Notes under the pieces: generated by a model
What the model saw: the letters and a program-made list of their open reading frames with translations, nothing else
Databases searched by the model: none
What the model was told of the DNA's origin: nothing
Assembly: GCA_903941145.1 (NCBI GenBank)
Contig: CAJANQ010000434.1
Location: 1-5,766, forward strand
Direction of reading: 5' to 3'
DNA: 5,766 nucleotides
Source of the DNA: an uncultured Actinomycetes bacterium
Lineage (GTDB): Bacteria > Actinomycetota > Acidimicrobiia > Acidimicrobiales > Microtrichaceae
Shown: positions 1 through 4,790 of the stretch, one piece after another
How the letters are laid out: each line of letters begins with the position of its first letter
How positions within the stretch are numbered: the first letter of the stretch is position 1
Position numbers and translations under genes: made by a program

Positions 1-21
1 CCCTCGTCCGTTCCCTCGACA

Positions 22-62
22 CGGCCCGGTGCGGCTCCCTCTAGGGGAGCGTCACCGGGCCG
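22..62. terminator. Strong GC-rich hairpin, possible terminator of an upstream gene
   Basis: An outer 10-bp stem (22-31 pairs with 53-62, arms CGGCCCGGTG and CACCGGGCCG) encloses a 2x2 internal mismatch and an inner 6-bp stem (34-39 with 45-50, GCTCCC and GGGAGC) around the 5-base loop 40-44. No T-run follows, so it is not a classical intrinsic terminator, but U-less hairpins of this strength are common at gene ends in high-GC actinobacteria. It most likely ends a gene lying left of the window. It could instead be a leader structure for the gene at 150, whose start lies about 90 bases further on. Confidence 0.5.
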
Positions 63-149
63 GTCCGCGTCCGGGGCCGGACAGCTCGTGGGACTACTTC
101 CCCAACTGATTTCTTCAGCCGTGCGGCCCTAACGTCCGATGGTTCCCGC

Positions 150-917
150 ATGCTTCGCCACGACACCGCGACCACGACGGCGGCCGTCCCGCCCTCCGAC
201 GAGGTCCGTGACCCCTGGAACGAACGGATGGTCGCCCGTCGCACGGGTGACCGCCACGCCGTGGCGGTCGCGGGCCGCACCACCGGTCCGCTCACCGGCG
301 TGGCCGTGCTGGTTCCGACCGACGTCCGCGGCCCGGCGCTGGTCGACCGGCTGCTCCGGTGGACGCCGGAGTCGCTGCGTGTCGAGCAGGTGGCGCTGGC
401 GCCCGTCGACCATCCCGACCTGCGTGGCGGCCGCGCCGTGGCGCTCGAGGAGGCGGTCGAGCAGGTGTCGTCCGACTTCGTGGTGGTCCCGATGGACCAC
501 ACGGCCGACCTGGACCGCGTGCCCGAGCTGCTCGTCAACATGTGGCTCGACGGGGCCGACGTGGGGCTCATGGGCCCTGCGGGCGAGCAGCAGGTGGTGG
601 AACCTGCAGAGCGCGTGATCCGACGTCGTCCGTGGTTCGTGTCGCCGGAGTTCGACGTCGGCCTCCAGCCCGACCGGCTGACCGACGTCATCGTGGCGAC
701 GCAGCTCCCCGCCGCCGACACCGCCGCACGCGTCGCGGCGTGGCTCGGCCTGTCCGAGGCCCCCGTCCCGGGGCGTGTCGTGGTGGTCCGTCGCTGGGTC
801 GCCCGCTGGCTGCTCAACGAGATCGGCCGGGCGCTCGACCCGGTCGCCGAGTTCGCCGACCGGGCCCGGATCCTGGGCCTGGGCGTCGTCGAGCTCGTCG
901 CCCCGCCTTCGGTCTGA
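150..917 (+). CDS. Hypothetical protein, 255 aa, no recognised family
   Basis: I do not recognise this protein. The reading frame shows the high G/C third positions expected of a real gene here. The sequence looks like a soluble, mixed alpha/beta protein, with no signal peptide and no membrane segment. After a Pro/Thr-rich N-terminus of about 35 residues comes a hydrophobic strand (GVAVLVPTD, near residue 50). Around residues 105-140 there is a stretch reading SSDFVVVPMDHTADLDRVPE, followed by a helix and GADVGLMGP. This layout recalls the nucleotide-binding core of GT-A glycosyltransferases (strand, acidic pair, helix), but the usual DxD is not clear, so this is only a resemblance. The C-terminal third has RVVVVRRWVARWLLNEIGRALDP and a final GLGVVELV strand. 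No Shine-Dalgarno precedes ATG 150. A TAACGT element at 130-135 could be a -10 giving a very short leader. ATG 228 (Met27) is an alternative start. Confidence 0.75.
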   Translation: MLRHDTATTTAAVPPSDEVRDPWNERMVARRTGDRHAVAVAGRTTGPLTGVAVLVPTDVRGPALVDRLLRWTPESLRVEQVALAPVDHPDLRGGRAVALEEAVEQVSSDFVVVPMDHTADLDRVPELLVNMWLDGADVGLMGPAGEQQVVEPAERVIRRRPWFVSPEFDVGLQPDRLTDVIVATQLPAADTAARVAAWLGLSEAPVPGRVVVVRRWVARWLLNEIGRALDPVAEFADRARILGLGVVELVAPPSV

Positions 918-931
918 CCGTTCCTGGGTCT

Positions 932-950
932 GACCCCGCACACCGGGGTC
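932..950. terminator. Small hairpin after the first gene, possible terminator
   Basis: A perfect 7-bp inverted repeat (GACCCCG at 932-938, CGGGGTC at 944-950) surrounds a 5-base loop, beginning 14 bases after the stop codon of the upstream gene. No T-run follows. Its position between the stop codon and the next promoter/operator fits a terminator that insulates the first gene from the acyl-CoA dehydrogenase operon. The 9-mer GGTCTGACC occurs twice just before it (911-919, over the stop codon, and 927-935). Confidence 0.45.
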
Positions 951-953
951 GCA

Positions 954-971
954 ACTGGAACACGTTCCAGT
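954..971. promoter_or_regulatory. KstR-like operator (perfect 18-bp inverted repeat)
   Basis: ACTGGAACACGTTCCAGT consists of two perfect 8-bp arms (954-961 and 964-971) around a 2-base centre. Its core at 956-969 fits every fixed position of TnnAACnnGTTnnA, the motif described for KstR, the TetR-family repressor of cholesterol and lipid catabolism in Mycobacterium and Rhodococcus. The site ends 21 bases before the chosen GTG start of the acyl-CoA dehydrogenase and covers the expected -35 region of its promoter, so a bound repressor would block transcription. The palindrome is directly visible. That the regulator is KstR or an orthologue is inferred, because no regulator gene lies in the window. 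Confidence 0.75.
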
Positions 972-992
972 CCGGTGGCATATCCTCCGGCC
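956..992 (+). promoter_or_regulatory. Putative promoter of the acyl-CoA dehydrogenase operon (leaderless)
   Basis: TGGAAC (956-961) as a weak -35 and CATATC (979-984) as -10 are separated by 17 bases. The expected transcription start, 7-9 bases after the -10, falls on or next to GTG 993, and no Shine-Dalgarno is visible before that codon. Together this suggests a leaderless mRNA, common in actinobacteria. The -35 lies inside the KstR-like inverted repeat. The hexamers match consensus only partly, so the placement is tentative. Confidence 0.45.
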
Positions 993-2222
993 GTGGACTT
1001 CGAGGACTCTCCCGAACTAGCCGCCTTCCGCGCCGAGGTCCGTGAGTTCCTCGACGCCCACGCCGAGCTCCGCCACGGCGACGACCGCGACTGGTCCCGC
1101 AACGGCGCCGCGCTCGACCCCGACGTGGCCGCCGACTACCGGCGCCGCTGCGTCGAGTGGCAGGGCCTGCTCTACGAGTCGGGCTGGGCCGGGCTCACCT
1201 GGCCCACCGCGTTCGGCGGCCGCGGACTCACCGCCGCCTACCAGATCGTCTTCAACCAGGAGCTGGCCCGTTACGACGCGACGTCCGGGTTCCTCACCGC
1301 CGCCATGGCCCTGGTCGGGCCGACCCTCATGGCCCACGGCTCCCCCGAGCAGCAGGCGCGCTACGTCGCACCGCTGCTGTCGGGCAAGGAGGCCTGGTGC
1401 CAGCTGTTCTCCGAGCCCGGCGCCGGGTCCGACCTGGCCGCGCTGGCCACCCGTGCCGTCCGCGACGGCGACGAGTGGGTCGTCAACGGCCAGAAGGTGT
1501 GGACCTCGAGCGCCCAGCACGCCGACTTCGGCATCCTCATCACCCGGACCGACCCCGACGTGCCGAAGCACGAGGGGCTCACGTACTTCATCGTCGACAT
1601 GAAGTCCCCGGGCGTGGACGTGCGCCCGCTCGTGCAGGCCCAGGGCGTCGCCCACTTCAACGAGGTCTTCCTCGACGACGTGCGGATCCCCGACGCCAAC
1701 CGGGTCGGCGAAGTCGGCGGCGGCTGGAAGGTCACCCGGACGACGCTCCGCAGCGAGAGCTCGATGATCTCGGGTGCCGGACAGGCCACCAACTTTGGCG
1801 CCGTGCTGTCGACCTGCCGGCGGCTGGACCGCACCGGTGACCCGCTGGTCCGCCAGGAGCTGGCCAAGGTCTTCACCGACGAGCAGATCATGAAGTGGAT
1901 GTCCATGCGGACCCAGACCGCCGTCATGACTGGTCGCAAGGAGCTGGCGCTCCACGGGTCGCTGCTCAAGAACTTCTTCACCCGGGCGCTCACCCGCCGT
2001 GTGAACCTGGCGGTCGACGTCGAGGGCGCCGAGGGCATGCTCTGGACCGATGCCGAGGGCGAGGGGTTCTGGCAGTACCAGTTCCTCAACCAGTTCGCCC
2101 CCAAGATCGGCGGCGGCACCGAAGAGGTGCACCGCAACAACCTGGGCGAACAGGCACTCGGCCTGCCCCGCGAGCCGTCCACCGACAAGGACGTCCCGTG
2201 GAGCCAGTCCAAGCGCGCCTGA
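993..2222 (+). CDS. Acyl-CoA dehydrogenase (FadE-type), 409 aa
   Basis: FAD-dependent flavoprotein that introduces an alpha,beta double bond into an acyl-CoA and passes electrons to electron-transfer flavoprotein; cytosolic. The N-terminal helical domain begins with the family-typical MDFEDSPELAAFRAEV, which is why GTG 993 is chosen over the in-frame GTG 975. The signature LFSEPGAGSD lies at residues 138-147 and the beta-domain VNGQKVWTS at 164-172. The C-terminal domain ends with IGGGTEEVHRN (372-382) and GLPRE, and the length is normal for the family. At the position of the medium-chain enzyme's catalytic Glu (EGT) there is Gly374. Glu255, in LRSESSMI, sits where isovaleryl-CoA dehydrogenase and several mycobacterial FadEs carry their base. 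It is first in a likely two-gene operon with the SDR at 2267 and lies under a KstR-like operator. Substrate is unknown; a steroid side-chain or ring-derived CoA ester is inferred from context. Confidence 0.93.
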   Translation: MDFEDSPELAAFRAEVREFLDAHAELRHGDDRDWSRNGAALDPDVAADYRRRCVEWQGLLYESGWAGLTWPTAFGGRGLTAAYQIVFNQELARYDATSGFLTAAMALVGPTLMAHGSPEQQARYVAPLLSGKEAWCQLFSEPGAGSDLAALATRAVRDGDEWVVNGQKVWTSSAQHADFGILITRTDPDVPKHEGLTYFIVDMKSPGVDVRPLVQAQGVAHFNEVFLDDVRIPDANRVGEVGGGWKVTRTTLRSESSMISGAGQATNFGAVLSTCRRLDRTGDPLVRQELAKVFTDEQIMKWMSMRTQTAVMTGRKELALHGSLLKNFFTRALTRRVNLAVDVEGAEGMLWTDAEGEGFWQYQFLNQFAPKIGGGTEEVHRNNLGEQALGLPREPSTDKDVPWSQSKRA

Positions 2223-2266
2223 CCTACGTCCGCACTACCCACCCACCTGACCGGTAGGAGACTCCG

Positions 2267-3076
2267 ATGATGCTCGAAGGAAAGGTGGCCGTGGTCACCG
2301 GGATCGGCCCCGGGATGGGCCGCGACATCTCGCTCGGCCTGGCCCGTGAGGGTGCCGACGTCGTGCTGGTCGCCCGCTCCGACAAGGTCGTGCCGTCGGT
2401 GGCCGCAGAGGTCGAGGCGCTCGGCCGGCGGGCGTTCCCCGTCTACGGCAACATCGCCAAGGCCGAGGAGTGCGAGCGGATGGCGACGGAGATCGCTGCC
2501 GCGGTGGGCGACAAGGTCGACATCCTGGTCAACTCTGCGTTCCACGGCGGCCAGCACGAGCGGTTCGAGGACGCCGACCTGTCCAAGTGGCACCGGCCGA
2601 TGGACGTCAACTACTTCGGCACGCTGCAGTTCACGCAGGCGGTGCTGCCGGCGCTCAAGGCCGCGGCGGCCGACTGCGGCGACGCCCGCATCGTGAACAT
2701 CAACACGATGTCGGTGCAGCTCCTCGAGGAGAACGCAGGCTCGTACGCCGGGTCCAAGGCCGCCATCGGTGCCGTCACCAAGACGCTCGCCCGCGAGCTC
2801 GGCCCCTACGGGATCCGGGTGAACTCGGTGCACCCCGGCTACATCTGGGGCGACAGCGTGAAGATCTACTTCGAGTGGCAGGCCTCCGAGCGGGGCGAGG
2901 GCGCCACGTGGGAAGAGGTCTACGACGAGCGGGCGTCCGAGACCTGCCTGGGATACCTGCCGCACTCGTCGGAGATCAGCGGCGCCGTGGTGTTCTACGC
3001 CTCGCCGCTCGCCAAGTGCGTCACGGGCACGGCCTTGCCGGTCAACGCCGGCCACTGGGTCGCCCCGGCGGGCTGA
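2267..3076 (+). CDS. Short-chain dehydrogenase/reductase (SDR), 269 aa, divergent motifs
   Basis: Rossmann-fold NAD(P)-dependent oxidoreductase acting on an alcohol or ketone; cytosolic. The dinucleotide-binding motif TGIGPGMG is at residues 11-18. Arg37 after the second strand (VARS) suggests preference for NADP(H). Structural Asn115 (VNYFG) and the active-site Tyr160 and Lys164 (YAGSK) are present. Two features are unusual: the family NNAG reads NSAF at 89-92, and in a gapless alignment the catalytic Ser position holds Thr147, with Ser149 two residues on. The segment after the active site (PGYIWGDSVKIYFEWQASERG) is longer than usual and should form the substrate lid. It ends with the common SDR C-terminus (VTGTALPVNAGHW). 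A good ribosome site GGTAGGAG (2253-2260) serves either ATG 2267 or the adjacent ATG 2270. The gene follows the acyl-CoA dehydrogenase by 44 bases with no terminator, so co-transcription is likely. Substrate unknown. Confidence 0.92.
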   Translation: MMLEGKVAVVTGIGPGMGRDISLGLAREGADVVLVARSDKVVPSVAAEVEALGRRAFPVYGNIAKAEECERMATEIAAAVGDKVDILVNSAFHGGQHERFEDADLSKWHRPMDVNYFGTLQFTQAVLPALKAAAADCGDARIVNINTMSVQLLEENAGSYAGSKAAIGAVTKTLARELGPYGIRVNSVHPGYIWGDSVKIYFEWQASERGEGATWEEVYDERASETCLGYLPHSSEISGAVVFYASPLAKCVTGTALPVNAGHWVAPAG

Positions 3077-3079
3077 CCG

Positions 3080-3376
3080 CTACTTCTTCTTGGTGGCCTT
3101 GGCGGTGCCGCTGTTCTTGCCGCGTCGGTACCCGGTGCCGGCACCGATGACGAGTCCGAGCAGGGTGGCGACGAGCAGTGCCACCCACACCGGCATGGTC
3201 ACGTGGAGCCAGAGGAACGAGATTCTGCTGGTCTGGCGGTTCGACAGGATGAAGATCACTGCGACGACCAGTCCGACGACCGAGGCGATGGCCCGGGGCG
3301 TCCACTGGAACTTGTTGGGGCCGTGGACCTCGGCCGGACCGCTGGAGCGGGCAGGGTCGTGGTTGGAGTTCTTCAT
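3080..3376 (-). CDS. LapA-domain small membrane protein, 98 aa
   Basis: Small integral membrane protein of the LapA (DUF1049) family. It has a polar N-terminus of about 28 residues, a first membrane helix at about 29-46 (AIASVVGLVVAVIFILSN), a short loop with the family-typical N-x-x-x-S-x-x-FLWLHVTMP pattern, a second helix at about 62-80, and a basic tail rich in Lys (ending TKKK). In proteobacteria LapA proteins assist lipopolysaccharide assembly and its regulation; actinobacteria have no LPS, so the role here is unknown. The start at 3376 has a GAGAGG ribosome site about 8 bases upstream. It lies 23 bases downstream of the SnoaL-like gene and is probably last in that operon. Its stop codon is only 3 bases from that of the convergent SDR, leaving no room for a terminator between them. 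Confidence 0.85.
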   Translation of the reverse strand: MKNSNHDPARSSGPAEVHGPNKFQWTPRAIASVVGLVVAVIFILSNRQTSRISFLWLHVTMPVWVALLVATLLGLVIGAGTGYRRGKNSGTAKATKKK

Positions 3377-3399
3377 GGTGACGTCCTCTCAGTGTCAGG

Positions 3400-3840
3400 T
3401 CAGGTCGGGTAGGGCTTGGCGCCGTCGTGGTCGGCAGACCACTCCTCGATCGCCGCAAACATCCGGGCGGTGTCGAACAGGTCCATCTGCCGCGAGATCT
3501 TGCCGTCACCGGCGTAGGTGAGGACGGATGCGCCGGGCACGTCGTAGAACGTGCCGTCCGGACGGGTGCCGGGCAGCCGGTTCATCCAGTGGTTCAGGAT
3601 CGTGCCCGACTCGGTGTCGTACGCCACGGCCAGGATCGGGAACTCCCAGTCGTCCAGGCCGCGCATCGAGTCGGCCAGGAACTTCCGGATCGTGGGCAGG
3701 CCGTGCTGCCAGCCGTAGACCGAGTCCAGGTAGCTGGCGTCCTCGGTGAACAGGTCGCCCAGTCCCTCCCAGTCGGCGGCCTCGTGGAGGGTCCGGTGGC
3801 GGGCGTAGACCGCCTCGAGCTCGGCAAGTTCGACGGCCAT
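3400..3840 (-). CDS. NTF2/SnoaL-like family protein, 146 aa
   Basis: Small cone-shaped alpha+beta-fold protein of the NTF2-like superfamily, which includes SnoaL cyclases, ketosteroid isomerase, limonene epoxide hydrolase and ring-hydroxylating dioxygenase beta subunits. Typical features are the first helix with YARHRTLHEAADWEGLGDLF (residues 11-31), then TEDASYLDSVYG, the helix GLPTIRKFLADSM, and the late strands with TILNHWMN and a terminal GDGKISRQMDLFDTARM. No signal peptide or membrane segment is seen. Catalytic residues cannot be assigned with confidence; Asp and His residues in the pocket region (Asp35, Asp39, His84) are candidates. The start codon follows the stop of the LLM-class oxidoreductase by a single base, with a GGAAAGGGG ribosome site inside the upstream gene's end, so translation is probably coupled. 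The pairing suggests it acts on the product or substrate of that F420 enzyme, for example an isomerase or hydratase in ring degradation, which is an inference. Confidence 0.85.
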   Translation of the reverse strand: MAVELAELEAVYARHRTLHEAADWEGLGDLFTEDASYLDSVYGWQHGLPTIRKFLADSMRGLDDWEFPILAVAYDTESGTILNHWMNRLPGTRPDGTFYDVPGASVLTYAGDGKISRQMDLFDTARMFAAIEEWSADHDGAKPYPT

Positions 3841-3841
3841 G

Positions 3842-4687
3842 TCAGGCCCCTTTCCGTTCGGCGACGAGCACCTGCTGCTCGTCGAGCACCTTGAGGACGG
3901 TGTCGCGGCCGGCGGTCGGGACCCGGAAAACGCACTCGGTCACGCCGACGGCCTCGAAGTGGTCGAGCTTCTCGTGCGTGGGGAGCGATCCGAACGGGAC
4001 CACGCGCAGGGTGGCGGGGTCGCGCCCGGTGTCCTCGAAGGCTGCCCGGAGCTGGGGGACCGCCTCGGCCAGGCCGGCGCCGCCGATCGGGATCCACCCG
4101 TGCCCGTACTCGGCGATGTGGGCGAACATCTTGGGGCCGGCGCCGCCGCCCACCAGCACCGGCACCTCGGTGGCGGGCTTGGGCCAGGACCAGGTCGGGG
4201 GGAACGACACGTACTCGCCCTCGTACGACGCCACCTCGTCGGTCCAGAGCGCCTGCATGGCCATGACGTGCTCGCGGGCGTGGGCCCGGCGGGTGCGGTA
4301 CGCGACGCCGTGGTCCTCCATCTCGTCGGAGTTCCACCCGAACCCGGTGCCGAGCTCGAACCGGCCGTCGGACAGGTTCTGGAGGGTGGCCACGGCCTTT
4401 GCCGTCACGATCGGCTCACGCTGGGCCGGCAGCAGCACCCCGGTACCCAGGTGGACGGTCGAGGTGAGCGCAGCGGCCGCGGCGAGTGCCACGAGCGGGT
4501 CGACGGACCGCTTGTACTCCTCGGCCAGCTCGGCGTCGCCGGTGGGGGGAGGGGTGCGCCGGCTGGTGGGGATGTGGGTGTGCTCGGGGATCCATACCGA
4601 GTCGAACCCGCGTGCCTCGGCCTCGACCGCCAGGTCGGTGACGGCCATCGAGACGTCGGTGGCGAACATGGTCACGCCGAAGCGCAT
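3842..4687 (-). CDS. LLM-class F420-dependent oxidoreductase, 281 aa
   Basis: Luciferase-like TIM-barrel oxidoreductase, most like the actinobacterial group (TIGR03619-type, including Rv3520c-like proteins) that uses coenzyme F420 for hydride transfer. Visible features in order: strand 1 MRFGVTMFATD; WIPEH at residues 32-36; GTGVLLPAQREP at 81-92; the signature GRFELGTGFGWNSDEM at 108-123; the phosphate-binding strand VLVGGG at about 177-182; and HGWIPIG near 200. The length is normal and there is no signal peptide. ATG 4687 has a good GGGAG ribosome site 5 bases upstream. It is first in a minus-strand operon with the SnoaL-like and LapA-domain genes, divergent from the SDR at 4791. Rv3520c lies in the mycobacterial cholesterol gene region, which supports a link with steroid degradation, but cofactor choice (F420 versus FMN) and substrate are inferred from family only. 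Confidence 0.92.
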   Translation of the reverse strand: MRFGVTMFATDVSMAVTDLAVEAEARGFDSVWIPEHTHIPTSRRTPPPTGDAELAEEYKRSVDPLVALAAAAALTSTVHLGTGVLLPAQREPIVTAKAVATLQNLSDGRFELGTGFGWNSDEMEDHGVAYRTRRAHAREHVMAMQALWTDEVASYEGEYVSFPPTWSWPKPATEVPVLVGGGAGPKMFAHIAEYGHGWIPIGGAGLAEAVPQLRAAFEDTGRDPATLRVVPFGSLPTHEKLDHFEAVGVTECVFRVPTAGRDTVLKVLDEQQVLVAERKGA

Positions 4688-4755
4688 GCGGACTCCCGGT
4701 CGGTCGGAACTGCCTGCGTGCAGGTGGGTCGAACGTAGTCCGCTGCGGCCCCGGT

Positions 4756-4769
4756 TGGTACGTGTTCTG
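4756..4769 (-). promoter_or_regulatory. Degenerate second KstR-like site
   Basis: Read on the minus strand this is CAGAACACGTACCA, identical at 11 of 14 positions to the core of the perfect site at 956-969 (TGGAACACGTTCCA). It keeps the AAC half, but has GTA instead of GTT and C instead of the first T. It lies in the divergent promoter between the F420 oxidoreductase operon and the SDR at 4791, overlapping the 17-bp palindrome by four bases. It may be a weaker operator for the same repressor or a chance match. Confidence 0.35.
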
Positions 4770-4782
4770 ACGCTGTGTCAGA
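4766..4782. promoter_or_regulatory. Near-perfect 17-bp palindrome, likely operator
   Basis: TCTGACGCTGTGTCAGA pairs at seven of eight positions around a central T; the single mismatch is G4772 against T4776. Such odd-length palindromes of 15-17 bp are typical TetR- or GntR-family operators. It lies immediately upstream of the leaderless SDR start (9 bases from ATG 4791), across the spacer and -10, and within reach of the divergent minus-strand promoter. The cognate regulator is not in the window and I cannot name it. Confidence 0.55.
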
Positions 4783-4790
4783 TTCTCGCC

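Larger units (their letters stand above)
4755..4790 (+). promoter_or_regulatory. Putative leaderless promoter of the SDR at 4791
   Basis: TTGGTA (4755-4760) as -35 and CAGATT (4779-4784) as -10 are separated by 18 bases. The expected start of transcription, about 7 bases further on, coincides with the A of ATG 4791, and no Shine-Dalgarno is present. The 17-bp palindrome at 4766-4782 fills the spacer and enters the -10, so it is ideally placed for repression. The hexamers are imperfect and the call rests on spacing. Confidence 0.4.

Noticed and set aside
139..618. Plus-strand frame starting at ATG 139
   Set aside because: Arg/Pro/Ser/Trp-rich translation with poor third-position bias. It overlaps the better frame starting at ATG 150.
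910..935. Direct repeat GGTCTGACC (911-919 and 927-935), considered as an operator
   Set aside because: The first copy includes the stop codon of the upstream gene and the second runs into the terminator-like hairpin; the repeat is short and likely a by-product.
975..992. GTG 975 as start of the acyl-CoA dehydrogenase
   Set aside because: The added MAYPPA is not family-like and is encoded by the -10 region. The conserved MDFxDSP start begins at GTG 993.
2235..2257. Hairpin CTACC/GGTAG that could hide the ribosome site of the SDR at 2267
   Set aside because: Only 5 bp with a 13-base loop; too weak to claim a riboswitch or translational control.
1361..3055. Long minus-strand open frame (564 codons) across the acyl-CoA dehydrogenase and the SDR
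   Set aside because: It is the antisense shadow of two genes with clear family motifs. Its composition (Arg, Gly, His, Pro-rich, then Ser, Thr, Pro-rich) is typical of a non-coding frame in high-GC DNA.
3891..4790. Upstream extension of the plus-strand SDR frame, which would give a 601-residue fusion protein
   Set aside because: The extra 300 residues are Ser/Arg/Pro-rich antisense of the F420 oxidoreductase and show no domain. The SDR fold begins properly at ATG 4791, right after the promoter-like and palindromic elements.
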